DNA of 64,000 nt from Prauserella marina (GTDB taxonomy: Bacteria > Actinomycetota > Actinomycetes > Mycobacteriales > Pseudonocardiaceae), in contig NZ_CP016353.1 in NCBI RefSeq assembly GCF_002240355.1, positions 4,627,001 to 4,691,000 of the forward strand. The letters are read 5' to 3'. Below are positions 1 to 8,771 of this stretch, one piece after another. The stretch's first letter is position 1; every line of letters starts with the position of its first letter. The notes under the pieces are model-generated. The model saw only the letters and a program-made list of their open reading frames with translations. It had not been told where the DNA came from and did no database searches. The translations under genes were made by a program, and so were the position numbers.

Positions 1-2149
1 CGGCCGCGTCCATGCCCCGCAGCTCCTTCTTCAGCTCCGAGATCTCGTCCCTGAGCCGGGCGGCGAGCTCGAACTGCAAATCGCGGGCCGCTTGCATCAT
101 CTGATCCGTCATCTGCTGAATGAGGTCGGCAAGCTCAGCCCTCGGCATCGACGTGACATCCCGATCGGCGAGGAAGCCCGAACTGCGGACCTTGTCCCCC
201 TGCTCCGGCTTCTTCCCGCGCGAGGCGTTGCGCCCCGAACCGCCGACCGCGATCTCCCCCTCGGAGTCTTCCGCCTCGGTGTAGACCCGGTCGAGAATGT
301 CGGCGATCTTCTTGCGCAGCGGCTGGGGATCCAGGCCGCGCTCGGTGTTGTAAGCGACCTGCTTCTCGCGCCTGCGATTGGTCTCGTCGATCGCGTACTT
401 CATCGAGTCGGTGATCTTGTCGGCGTACATGTGCACCTGGCCGGACACGTTGCGCGCCGCCCTGCCGATGGTCTGGATCAGCGATGTCCCGCTGCGGAGG
501 AACCCTTCCTTGTCGGCGTCGAGGATCGCCACGAGCGACACCTCGGGCAGATCCAGCCCCTCCCTGAGCAGGTTGATGCCGACCAGCACGTCGAAATCGC
601 CCGACCTGAGCTGGCGCAGCAGCTCCACCCTGCGCAGCGTGTCGACCTCCGAGTGCAGATACCGCACCCTGATACCCAGTTCCAGCAGGTAGTCGGTGAG
701 GTCCTCGGCCATCTTCTTGGTCAGCGTGGTGACGAGAACCCGTTCGTCCCGCTCGGCGCGGGTGCGGATCTCGTGCACCAGATCGTCGATCTGCCCCTCG
801 GTGGGTTTGACGACCACCTCGGGATCGACCAGCCCGGTTGGCCTGATGACCTGCTCGACGAACTCGCCGCCAGCCTGCCCCATCTCGTAGGGCCCCGGCG
901 TCGCGGAAAGGTACACCGTCTGTCCGATACGGTCGGAGAACTCCTCCCACGTCAACGGCCGGTTGTCCAGCGCGCTCGGCAGCCGGAAACCGTGTTCGAC
1001 CAGTGTCCGCTTGCGCGAGGCGTCGCCCTCGTACATGCCGCCGATCTGGGGCACTGTCTGGTGCGACTCGTCGATGACGAGCAGGAAGTCCTCCGGGAAA
1101 TAGTCGATGAGCGTCGCGGGCGCCGAGCCCTGGGCTCGCTCGTCGATGTGCCGTGAGTAGTTCTCGATACCGGAGGCAAAGCCGACCTGCCGCATCATCT
1201 CGATGTCGTAGGTGGTGCGCATGCGCAACCGCTGCGCTTCGAGCAGCTTGCCCTGCTGCTCCAGCTTCTCCAGCTGCTCCGCCAGCTCCTGCTCGATGCT
1301 GTGGATGGCGCGTTCCATCCGCTCCGGCCCCGCCACATAGTGGGTGGCGGGGAAGATCCGCACGTCGCTGACCTCGCTGACGATGTCGCCGGTCAGCGGG
1401 TGCAGGTAGTACAGCTTGTCGATCTCGTCGCCGAAGAACTCGACCCTGATCGCGAGCTCCTCGTACGCGGGAATGATCTCCACCGTGTCACCACGCACCC
1501 GGAAGGTTCCCCTGGCGAAGGAGACGTCGTTGCGCGCGTACTGCACGTCGACCAGCGCCCTGAGGAACGTGTCGCGGTCGACCTCCTCGCCGACGACCAG
1601 CTTCGCCGACCGGTCGAGGTAGGACTGCGGGGTGCCGAGCCCGTAAATGCAGGAGACGCTCGCGACCACGATCACGTCCCTGCGGGAAAGCAGGTTCATG
1701 GTGGCCGAGTGCCGCAACCGCTCGACGTCGTCGTTGATCGACGAGTCCTTCTCGATGTAGGTGTCGGTTTGCGGGACGTAGGCCTCTGGCTGGTAGTAGT
1801 CGTAGTAGCTGACGAAGTACTCGACCGCGTTGTGCGGGAACAGTTCGCGCAGCTCGTTGGCCAGCTGGGCGGCGAGGGTCTTGTTGGGCGCCATCACCAG
1901 CGTCGGCCGCTGCACTCGCTCGATCAGCCAGGCCGTTGTCGCCGACTTGCCCGTGCCGGTGGCGCCGAGCAGCACGACGTCCTTCTCCCCGGAGGTGAGC
2001 CGCCGCTCCAGCTCCGCGATGGCCGCGGGCTGGTCGCCGGAAGGCTTGTAGTCACTGACCACCTCGAACCGGCCGTCCGCCCTCGGAATGTCGGCGACGG
2101 GCCGGAACTCGGAATGTGCCAGCACGGGGTGTTCGGTTGCGAAAGCCAC
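1..2149 (-). CDS. uvrB: UvrABC system protein B (3' end cut by window edge)
   Basis: Excinuclease subunit UvrB, the helicase-like damage-verification component of nucleotide excision repair, acting with UvrA and UvrC. The minus-strand reading from 2149 opens with [15 protein letters not shown] and continues through Walker A ([11 protein letters not shown]), the beta-hairpin region rich in tyrosines ([14 protein letters not shown]), the DESHQT Walker B box, helicase motifs V/VI ([22 protein letters not shown]) and the C-terminal UVR helical hairpin. About 716 codons are present and only the last few residues are missing at the left edge. The GTG at 2149 fits the usual actinobacterial N-terminus; an in-frame GTG lies further upstream. 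It leads the conserved uvrB-coaE-rpsA-polA minus-strand block. Family identity is certain. Confidence 0.97.
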   Translation of the reverse strand, partial: MAFATEHPVLAHSEFRPVADIPRADGRFEVVSDYKPSGDQPAAIAELERRLTSGEKDVVLLGATGTGKSATTAWLIERVQRPTLVMAPNKTLAAQLANELRELFPHNAVEYFVSYYDYYQPEAYVPQTDTYIEKDSSINDDVERLRHSATMNLLSRRDVIVVASVSCIYGLGTPQSYLDRSAKLVVGEEVDRDTFLRALVDVQYARNDVSFARGTFRVRGDTVEIIPAYEELAIRVEFFGDEIDKLYYLHPLTGDIVSEVSDVRIFPATHYVAGPERMERAIHSIEQELAEQLEKLEQQGKLLEAQRLRMRTTYDIEMMRQVGFASGIENYSRHIDERAQGSAPATLIDYFPEDFLLVIDESHQTVPQIGGMYEGDASRKRTLVEHGFRLPSALDNRPLTWEEFSDRIGQTVYLSATPGPYEMGQAGGEFVEQVIRPTGLVDPEVVVKPTEGQIDDLVHEIRTRAERDERVLVTTLTKKMAEDLTDYLLELGIRVRYLHSEVDTLRRVELLRQLRSGDFDVLVGINLLREGLDLPEVSLVAILDADKEGFLRSGTSLIQTIGRAARNVSGQVHMYADKITDSMKYAIDETNRRREKQVAYNTERGLDPQPLRKKIADILDRVYTEAEDSEGEIAVGGSGRNASRGKKPEQGDKVRSSGFLADRDVTSMPRAELADLIQQMTDQMMQAARDLQFELAARLRDEISELKKELRGMDAA

Positions 2150-2199
2150 GGGATCCAGGGTAAGCGCCCCCACCGACAAAACCGGATCGCGCCCGGTCG

Positions 2200-2469
2200 T
2201 CAGGGGGAAGCGGGCAGCATCCCGAGCGCACCGCTCCGCGCGGCGGAGACGGCGAGACACGCGTCGCAGGGCATACCGCACAGAGTTCGCAGCAACTCCG
2301 CCTTGCCCTGAGGAATCCGCTCGCCGCAGTAGGCGGTCAGCGTCTCGGGAATCGGGCCCGAACCGGGAACGGGGACCACGTGGCACACGCGCCTCGTCTC
2401 GCCGACGGTGCCTCTGCGCATGCGGACGACCATCACCGTTTCACCCGGCTCAGCCATCCTTGACCCCAT
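2200..2469 (-). CDS. Small conserved hypothetical protein with two cysteine clusters
   Basis: An 89-residue protein of unknown function just upstream of uvrB and in the same direction (50-bp gap). It is basic at the N-terminus ([20 protein letters not shown]). It contains four cysteines: one near the middle, one in [11 protein letters not shown], and a CGMPCDACL group near the C-terminus that could bind a metal. Small proteins like this are common in actinobacteria, and I do not recognise a named family. The first Met ([10 protein letters not shown]) may be replaced by the Met four codons later. It is real by codon pattern and position; its function is unknown. Confidence 0.7.
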   Translation of the reverse strand: MGSRMAEPGETVMVVRMRRGTVGETRRVCHVVPVPGSGPIPETLTAYCGERIPQGKAELLRTLCGMPCDACLAVSAARSGALGMLPASP

Positions 2470-2560
2470 AATCGTGAGCCTATTAGCCGATTGTCAGAAA
2501 CGCTTCGTGTTCACCGGCCAATGATTGCCGAGAGTACTGGTCCGAGGGACCGAAAAACAG

Positions 2561-3847
2561 CTACGCGCGAGCCAGGACGGCAGGGCCGAGCAGGTGGCAC
2601 AGGTTCAGCGCCAGTTCGACGTCGAGCCGGTTGTCGGTGACCGGCCTCGTGAGCAATTCCTCGGCTTTGCGCACGCGGTACTGCACGGAGTTCTTGTGCA
2701 TCGTGAGCTTCGCGGCCGCGGCGGTGTAACTACCGCCCGTGGCGAGAAAGACCCGCAGCGTGGCCCTGAGCCGTTCGTGCGCCTCGTCGTCGATGGCGAG
2801 ATCGCCGAGCGTGTCCTCGACCCAGGTTCTCGCCGCGCCGACGTCGGCGCTCATCAGCGCCAGCCCTCCGACGTCGCGAAAGTTGAGCGCCCGCTCTCCG
2901 CCCTTTCCCGCCGCCAGTGCCAGCGTGTACACCCGCTGCGCCTGCCGGTGACTGCGCCGGAAGCCGGAAAGTCCTCGTCCCGGCTCGCCGAGCGCGAGCC
3001 GGACCTCGGGATCGCAATCGGCGAGCACCTGCTCGACGAAGGCCGCGTCCAGCACGGTGTTCTCGCGCTCGCCACCCACCGCCTTAGCTGGCCCCGTGAC
3101 GGGCAACCACAGCCACGCGCACAGTTCGTCGTGCGGCACGAACAGCGGCCCCGGCTCCGTCCAGTCGGCACCGAGCCTCGCCGCGAGCGCTTCGAGGCCG
3201 GCCAGCGGATCGGCTGGCCGCTCTTCCTGGACGTACCACGCGATCAGCGCGAGATGGGTGCCCCGCAGCCGGTAGCCGAGCGCGGCCTCGCTCGCGTCGA
3301 TGTCGACGACCGCGTCCTCCAGCAGCGCGCGCACGCGCGCCGTGCGCACCGCGCTGCGGTTGTGCTGCCACCGACCGCGCTCGTCCTCGTAGGCCGACAC
3401 GACCTGCTGGGTGACCTTGTCGATGAAGGCGAACGCGGTGGCCAGCGCCCTGCGCATCACCTCGCCCAGCATCCGCGGATCGTCGAGTTGCCTCGTCGCC
3501 TCTGCCAGAGCCTGGTCGAGGACGGCGGTCTGGCCGAGGTAGTAGGCCCTGATCAGGTCGATGACCGGGGTTCCCCGCTGGGCGAGCCTTCGCGCGTATT
3601 CGAGCGCCGCGGTGGGAGCCTCCACCCTGCTGGGCTCGATGCCGTGCTGGAAGGCGCGCAAGGCGGTGTCGATGTTCTGATAGATACCGGCCGCGAGCAG
3701 GCTGACCATGCTCTCGGTGTCGTTGATCAGGTGCGGCAGTTCCGCCTCGTAGAGCGTGACCAGGTCGGTGGTCAACTCGTTCGCGCGGTCGCCGAGCGCA
3801 CCCGCGACCCTGGAGAGGCTGTCCGGAAGACCGGCTCCTTCTGGCAC
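2561..3847 (-). CDS. PucR family transcriptional regulator
   Basis: A 428-residue regulator of the PucR/CdaR class. The N-terminal two thirds form the sensor and GGDEF-like middle region. The C-terminus carries the PucR helix-turn-helix (LRVFLATGGSYTAAAAKLTM, then HKNSVQYRVRKAEELL), which is the family signature. Such proteins usually control purine catabolism, nitrogen or secondary-metabolism genes; the target here is not evident. It is transcribed divergently from the DUF402 gene at 3906, with a 58-bp gap that must hold both promoters. The only in-frame start is GTG at 3847, with a stop four codons upstream. A GGGAGG directly abuts the GTG, too close for a normal ribosome site, so translation may be leaderless. 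Confidence 0.92.
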   Translation of the reverse strand: MPEGAGLPDSLSRVAGALGDRANELTTDLVTLYEAELPHLINDTESMVSLLAAGIYQNIDTALRAFQHGIEPSRVEAPTAALEYARRLAQRGTPVIDLIRAYYLGQTAVLDQALAEATRQLDDPRMLGEVMRRALATAFAFIDKVTQQVVSAYEDERGRWQHNRSAVRTARVRALLEDAVVDIDASEAALGYRLRGTHLALIAWYVQEERPADPLAGLEALAARLGADWTEPGPLFVPHDELCAWLWLPVTGPAKAVGGERENTVLDAAFVEQVLADCDPEVRLALGEPGRGLSGFRRSHRQAQRVYTLALAAGKGGERALNFRDVGGLALMSADVGAARTWVEDTLGDLAIDDEAHERLRATLRVFLATGGSYTAAAAKLTMHKNSVQYRVRKAEELLTRPVTDNRLDVELALNLCHLLGPAVLARA

Positions 3848-3905
3848 CCTCCCACTCTAGGATGTGACATTCACGACGGTTGCGTAAACCCCGCAAGATG
3901 GCATC

Positions 3906-4445
3906 ATGACCGCCCATCCGCCGAAGCGCGAGATCTTCGACGTTCCGTCAGCGACCAACACCGACCCGAAAGGCATCGTCCGCGCCGTCGACGAGTACCG
4001 CACCACCCCGTTCGGCCTCTACCTCGCGCGACCGGCTCCCGGCAGGACACAGTTCCATTTCCTGGAGTCGTGGCTCCTTCCGGCACTGGGGCTGCGGATC
4101 ACCGATTTCTGGTTCACCGAGGGGCATGAGCGCGATCAGGACTTCTATCTCGACGTGGTGAGCGTGACCACCGAGAACGGCACCTGGACGGTCACCGACC
4201 TCTACCTCGACCTCGTGCTGCGCTGCGGTCGCGGCGTCGAGGTCATCGACACCGACGAACTCGTCGCCGCCGCGTGCGAGGGACTGGTCACGAGGCAACA
4301 GGCGGAATGGGCGTTCGAACGCGTCTACGCGACCGTCGACGCGCTGGCCTACCACCACTACGACCTCGCGGCCTGGATGTCCACTGTGGACATCGAGCTG
4401 AGCTGGCTGCGACATCCGGCGCACCCCCATCCACCGATCGGTTGA
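3906..4445 (+). CDS. DUF402 / FomD-like domain protein
   Basis: A 179-residue soluble protein of the DUF402 superfamily, which includes nucleoside di/triphosphate phosphatases and the fosfomycin-pathway hydrolase FomD. The visible signature is the paired acidic strand motif DFYLDVVSV ... TDLYLDLVLR (about residues 78-110), which supplies the metal-binding aspartates in this family. A helical tail follows (ACEGLVTRQQAEWAFERVYA). The start is ATG at 3906, 58 bp from the divergent pucR-type gene. The substrate cannot be predicted; phosphate-ester hydrolysis on a nucleotide is the family expectation. Confidence 0.85.
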   Translation: MTAHPPKREIFDVPSATNTDPKGIVRAVDEYRTTPFGLYLARPAPGRTQFHFLESWLLPALGLRITDFWFTEGHERDQDFYLDVVSVTTENGTWTVTDLYLDLVLRCGRGVEVIDTDELVAAACEGLVTRQQAEWAFERVYATVDALAYHHYDLAAWMSTVDIELSWLRHPAHPHPPIG

Positions 4446-4526
4446 CCCGCGCGATCCTGGCGGTGGACCCGTTGTCTGGCCAGCGAGGCGATCCGGCCAG
4501 CGCGTGAACCGGCGATGCTTTCCGGC

Positions 4527-5432
4527 ATGCCCATCATCGATGTGCGGAAACTGCACAAACGCTACGGCGACAAGGTCGCGGTCAACGACGTGTCGTTCAC
4601 CGTCGAACGCGGCGAGATCTTCGGCATCCTCGGCCCGAACGGCGCGGGTAAGACCACGACGGTGGAATGCATCGAGGGACTGCGCCGGCCCGACGGCGGA
4701 GAAGTCACCGTGCTCGGCCTCGATCCGTTACGCGACACGCTCGAACTGCGCAAGCGGCTGGGTGTCCAGCTCCAGGAGAGCGAGCTTCCGGAACGCATCA
4801 AGGTCGGCGAGGCGCTGGAGTTGTACGCGTCCTTCTACACCGACCCCTCCGATCCCGATGAACTGCTCGACCTGCTCGGGCTCACCGACAAACGCGGCAC
4901 CGCGTACAAAAAACTGTCGGGAGGCCAGAAACAACGGCTGTCGATCGCGCTGTCGCTCATCGGCAACCCCGAGGTCGCGGTACTCGACGAGCTGACGACC
5001 GGGCTCGACCCCCAGGCCCGCCGCGAGGTGTGGAGCCTCATCGAAAGCATCCGCGATCGAGGCGTGACGATACTGCTCGTCACCCACTTCATGGAGGAGG
5101 CCGAACGGCTCTGCGACCGTCTCGCGCTGATCGATCAGGGCGAGGTCGTCGCCGTCGACACCCCTGCCGGACTCGTCGAGGGCGTCGACGACGAGCAACG
5201 CATCCGGTTCCGGCCGTCCGAACCGGTCGCCGATCACGTGTTCACCGAACTGCCCGAGGTACGCGCGGTGGAACGGCAGGGAACGCGGATCGTGGTCACC
5301 GGGACGGGAAACGTGCTCTACGCCGTGGCTTCCGTACTCGCCCGCAAACAGATCATCGCGAAGGAATTGCGCGTCGACCAGGCAAGTCTCGACGACGCCT
5401 TCGTCGCGCTCACCGGCAGGAAACTGGACTGA
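4527..5432 (+). CDS. ABC-2 type exporter ATP-binding protein (DrrA-like)
   Basis: The nucleotide-binding subunit of an ABC exporter. It shows Walker A GPNGAGKTTT, Q-loop LQESELPERI, signature LSGGQKQRL, Walker B VAVLDELTTGLDP and the H-loop histidine in LLVTHF. The C-terminal extension is the DrrA/CcmA-type domain. ATG 4527 (MPIIDVRKLHKRYG) fits family N-termini better than the in-frame ATG at 4515. It contains one rare TTA leucine codon at 4728. It forms an operon with the permease (12-bp gap) and the following sensor/regulator pair, suggesting drug, lipid or peptide export controlled by its own two-component system. Confidence 0.95.
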   Translation: MPIIDVRKLHKRYGDKVAVNDVSFTVERGEIFGILGPNGAGKTTTVECIEGLRRPDGGEVTVLGLDPLRDTLELRKRLGVQLQESELPERIKVGEALELYASFYTDPSDPDELLDLLGLTDKRGTAYKKLSGGQKQRLSIALSLIGNPEVAVLDELTTGLDPQARREVWSLIESIRDRGVTILLVTHFMEEAERLCDRLALIDQGEVVAVDTPAGLVEGVDDEQRIRFRPSEPVADHVFTELPEVRAVERQGTRIVVTGTGNVLYAVASVLARKQIIAKELRVDQASLDDAFVALTGRKLD

Positions 5433-5444
5433 AAGGCAGGCGTC

Positions 5445-6188
5445 GTGTCCGCACTCCGCACTCTCACCGCGGTCGAGGCGAAACTCTTCCTCCGCGATCC
5501 CAGCGCTCCCATCACGGTTCTCGGCATCCCGATCGCCTTGCTCGTGGTATTCGCCTTGATTCCCGCCGCGAGCGAACCCAGCGCCGAGTTCGGCGGCAAT
5601 TCGGTGCTGGCGAACATCATCGCCCCGCTCGCCGTCGCGATCCTCGTCGCGATGCTCGCGCTGACGATCTTTCCGACCATTCTGTCGACCTATCGCGAGA
5701 AAGGCGTACTGCGGCGCATCGCCGCGAGCCCCGTTCCGCCGAGGACGGTGCTCGTGGCGCAACTCGTCGTCAACGTGGTCTCTGCCTTCGTCGTCGTGCT
5801 GCTCGTTGTCGTCGCCGGTACGCTCGTGATCGGCATGGAGGCCCCAGGTAACCCAGCGGGGCTGGCACTGTCCGCCGCGCTCGGTATCGCCGCCCTGTTC
5901 TCGATGGGCCTGCTGGTGGCCGCGCTGGCCCCGACGGGAAGGGCGGCGGGAGCCATCGGTTCGGCCGCGTTCTTCCCGATGCTGGCACTCGGCGGGGTGT
6001 GGGTACCCAAGGAAAACCTTCCCGCTTTCCTCCAGCACGTCGCCGACCTGCTGCCCATGGGCGCGATGTACAACGCGCTGCGGGAAACCTGGGCGGGCGC
6101 GGCTCCTCAGGCGCTGCAGCTCGTCGCGATGGCGGTGTTCACCGTCGTCTGTCTCGTTCTCTCGGCCCGGTTTTTCCGCTGGCAGTGA
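5445..6188 (+). CDS. ABC-2 type exporter permease
   Basis: A 247-residue integral membrane partner of the preceding ATPase, with about six hydrophobic segments, the first near residues 21-40 (ITVLGIPIALLVVFALIPA). The motif REKGVLRRIAASPV after the second segment is typical of DrrB/ABC-2 permeases. GTG 5445 has an AAAGGCAGG ribosome site just upstream. The next gene begins 3 bp after the stop, consistent with translational coupling. The cargo is unknown. Confidence 0.93.
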   Translation: MSALRTLTAVEAKLFLRDPSAPITVLGIPIALLVVFALIPAASEPSAEFGGNSVLANIIAPLAVAILVAMLALTIFPTILSTYREKGVLRRIAASPVPPRTVLVAQLVVNVVSAFVVVLLVVVAGTLVIGMEAPGNPAGLALSAALGIAALFSMGLLVAALAPTGRAAGAIGSAAFFPMLALGGVWVPKENLPAFLQHVADLLPMGAMYNALRETWAGAAPQALQLVAMAVFTVVCLVLSARFFRWQ

Positions 6189-6191
6189 ACG

Positions 6192-7499
6192 ATGGAGGCT
6201 CAGGTCGCGGATAATGCACGGGTGACATCGGATTGCGGAGCACGGCCTGCCGAGTTGTTCCTGACGGTCGGTGCCGATTCCCGGTGGCGGCGCCTTTTCG
6301 ACGTGCTACAGCGGTGGTTGCCGATACTGCTGCTCGGGTTCGCCACCGTATCGAACCTCGCTCTCGAAGGGCAGACCTGGGGGCACCGGTGGGAAACGCT
6401 TGGCCTTGTCGCGATAGCCGCCGTGCTCGTCCTGCTCACCGACACGTTCGTCCCTGACTCGTGGCGGCATCCGCTGGTGTCGGCCTGTTCCTTCACGGTG
6501 CTGCTCGCCTCGGCATCGGTGCTGATGCACCGCGACCTGATCTTCCTCGCCTTCATGATCACCGGATTTTTCCGGGCGATCACGCTGCGCCCCCGCTGGG
6601 TCATGCTGCTCGGTCTCGTGGCCACCTCGATGCTGATCAACGGAATCGGTTCCGGCGGTGTACTCGCCGCGCTGAGTGACTGGCCCTACACCTACCTGCT
6701 GATCGTGGTGGTGCAGTCGGGGGCCATCGCGGGTGGTTACCTGATGGCCGAACGAGTCGTCCTGCAGAACGAACAGCGGCGCGAGGCGCTGGCCGAACTT
6801 GAGTCGGCCCTGGAGGAGAACGCGGGGCTGCACCAGCAACTGCTCGCCCAGGCGCGAGAAGCGGGCGTACTCGACGAACGGCAACGGCTGAGCAGGGAAA
6901 TCCACGACACCCTCGCACAGGGGTTCACCGGGATCATCACGCAGTTGCAGGCGGCGCAGGAATCGGGAGCCGATCCCGCCGAGCGGCAGCGGCATCTCGC
7001 CGCGGCCTCCGCGCTGGCCAGGGAGAACCTCGACGAGGCACGGCGCGCGGTGCACGCGCTGAGTCCAGAGGCACTCGAAGGCAAAGGCTTGCCCGACGCG
7101 CTGGCCGGTATCGTCTCGCGCTGGTCGGAAAGGGTCGGCGTGCCCGCCGAGTTCACCACCACCGGAGCGGCGAGGTCGATGCACCCCGAGATCGAGGCGA
7201 CTCTCCTTCGCATCACTCAGGAGGCGCTGACCAACGTCGCCAAACACGCTGAGGCACACAGGGTGGGACTCACCCTGTCCTATATGGAGGATCAGGTGAC
7301 GCTCGACGTCAGGGACGACGGCAGGGGCTTCGACCCACAACGGGCACGGACCTCGGACTACGCGGGGTTCGGACTCGCCGGAATGCGGCACCGGCTTCGC
7401 AGACTCGCGGGCACACTCGCCGTCGAGACCGAACCCGGCGGGGGAACCGCCGTCTCCGCGAGCCTTCCCGCCGTGGCCGCGCCGGGGCTCGGCAGATGA
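6192..7499 (+). CDS. NarL-type sensor histidine kinase
   Basis: A 435-residue sensor kinase. The N-terminal half carries about five membrane segments and little extracellular loop, so the signal may be sensed in the membrane or passed on by the exporter. HisKA_3 H-box is ERQRLSREIHDTLAQGFTG (His about residue 237). The ATPase domain shows the N-box ITQEALTNVAKHA and the G-box DVRDDGRGFDP. A GTG 30 bp downstream (6222) is an alternative start. The stop overlaps the start of the regulator gene by 4 bp. Together with the upstream ABC exporter it forms a sensor-exporter operon. Confidence 0.93.
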   Translation: MEAQVADNARVTSDCGARPAELFLTVGADSRWRRLFDVLQRWLPILLLGFATVSNLALEGQTWGHRWETLGLVAIAAVLVLLTDTFVPDSWRHPLVSACSFTVLLASASVLMHRDLIFLAFMITGFFRAITLRPRWVMLLGLVATSMLINGIGSGGVLAALSDWPYTYLLIVVVQSGAIAGGYLMAERVVLQNEQRREALAELESALEENAGLHQQLLAQAREAGVLDERQRLSREIHDTLAQGFTGIITQLQAAQESGADPAERQRHLAAASALARENLDEARRAVHALSPEALEGKGLPDALAGIVSRWSERVGVPAEFTTTGAARSMHPEIEATLLRITQEALTNVAKHAEAHRVGLTLSYMEDQVTLDVRDDGRGFDPQRARTSDYAGFGLAGMRHRLRRLAGTLAVETEPGGGTAVSASLPAVAAPGLGR

Positions 7500-8113
7500 T
7501 CAGCCTCCTCGTCGTCGACGACCATCCCATCGTGAGGGACGGGCTGCGCGGGATCTTCACGGCGGAACACGGCTTCGCCGTCGTCGGCGAGGCGGGTGAC
7601 GGCGTCGAGGCGGTCGCGCTGGCGCAGCGAGCCCGGCCGGACGTAGTGCTGATGGACCTGCGTATGCCGGGCATGGGAGGCGTGGCTGCCATCGGCGAAC
7701 TCGCCAGGCTCGGCAACCCGGCCCGCGTGCTGGTACTCACCACCTACGACACCGATTCCGACGTGCTTCCCGCGATCGAAGCAGGCGCGACCGGCTACCT
7801 GCTCAAGGACTCTCCGAGAGAAGAGCTGTTCAGGGCGGTGCGCGCGGCGGCGCGCGGCGAGGCCGTGTTGTCGCCGGCCGTGGCCAGCAGACTCATCGGC
7901 AGGGTGCGGGCTCCGGCCGAGGAACCGTTGAGCAGGCGGGAAATCGAGGTTCTCGGACTCGTCGCGAACGGCTGCACCAACAAGGAGGCGGCCCGTGGAC
8001 TGTTCATCAGCGAGGCGACGGTCAAAACCCATCTCCTGCACGCCTACGCCAAACTCGGCGTGAAGGACAGGGCGGCGGCGGTGGCCGTCGCCTACCAGCG
8101 CGGGCTGCTCTGA
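7496..8113 (+). CDS. LuxR/NarL-family response regulator
   Basis: A 205-residue response regulator. The receiver domain shows acidic residues DDHPIV, phospho-acceptor Asp in VVLMDLRMPGMGG (about residue 55), Thr in VLTTYD and Lys in YLLKDSP. The C-terminal LuxR-type helix-turn-helix is LSRREIEVLGLVANGCTNKE followed by LFISEATVKTHLLHAY. It overlaps the kinase gene by 4 bp (ATGA) and is the last gene of the exporter operon. It probably regulates that operon. Confidence 0.95.
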   Translation: MISLLVVDDHPIVRDGLRGIFTAEHGFAVVGEAGDGVEAVALAQRARPDVVLMDLRMPGMGGVAAIGELARLGNPARVLVLTTYDTDSDVLPAIEAGATGYLLKDSPREELFRAVRAAARGEAVLSPAVASRLIGRVRAPAEEPLSRREIEVLGLVANGCTNKEAARGLFISEATVKTHLLHAYAKLGVKDRAAAVAVAYQRGLL

Positions 8114-8120
8114 GCGGTGA

Positions 8121-8771
8121 CTACCCGCCGGCGGCCCGCACGGTGACGTCCGCACCGCGTTCGGCGAGCCATGCCCGCAACGCCTCGGCGGCGAGTTCGC
8201 GCTCGCCGCCGCCGTCGACAACCATGGCGGGGCCGACGACGCTGCCGTTCATGCCGGTCACGTCCGTGCTGTCGTCGAGCCGTCCCCCGAGGTGGGTGGA
8301 CCGGCAGGTGGTGTCCGCGAGGCACGCCAGCCGCAGATCGCAGTCGGCGATCCGCGCGAAGGACAGATCGGCTCCCCGCAGATCGGCGCCGCGCAGATCG
8401 ACCTCGAACAGCGAGGTCTTACCGAGGTCGGCTCCCCGCAGCAACGCGTGCGCGGCGGTCCCGGTGTCCAGTTCGGCCTTCCGCAGGCAGGCGCCGGTCA
8501 GGTCCGCACGGGTGAGGTCCGCGCCCCACAACTGCCCGGCGGCGAGGTTGGCACCCGTGAGCACGACCGCGGACAGATTCGCCTCCCGCAGTTCGGCCGC
8601 GACGAGGTCGGCCCCGCTCAGGTCGGCTCCCCGGAAATCGACGCCGATTCCCTCCAGCAATTCGCCGGACAGCCATTCCCGCAACCGGAGCACCGCCTCG
8701 GGATCAGCGGGCAGCGTCACCACCCGCCTGCGGGCGGCGGAGGGTCCGGGAGGCTCAGGGGTAGAAGACAA
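8121..8771 (-). CDS. Pentapeptide-repeat protein
   Basis: A 216-residue protein dominated by A(D/N)LXX pentapeptide repeats from about residue 45 to 150 (GADLSGADLVAAELREANLS, LRGADLRGADLSFA). These form a right-handed quadrilateral beta-helix. Flanking regions are helical. Such proteins act as DNA mimics, scaffolds or, in some polymorphic-toxin loci, immunity proteins. The predicted start (TTG 8771) lies inside the end of the upstream 894-residue protein gene (17-bp overlap), so the two are translationally coupled. A GTG near 8720 could be an alternative start. Fold assignment is firm; the role is inferred. Confidence 0.85.
   Translation of the reverse strand: MSSTPEPPGPSAARRRVVTLPADPEAVLRLREWLSGELLEGIGVDFRGADLSGADLVAAELREANLSAVVLTGANLAAGQLWGADLTRADLTGACLRKAELDTGTAAHALLRGADLGKTSLFEVDLRGADLRGADLSFARIADCDLRLACLADTTCRSTHLGGRLDDSTDVTGMNGSVVGPAMVVDGGGERELAAEALRAWLAERGADVTVRAAGG

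Noticed and set aside
2525-4129. 534-residue plus-strand open frame across the PucR gene
   Set aside because: Covers the PucR regulator on the other strand and part of the DUF402 gene in a wrong frame.
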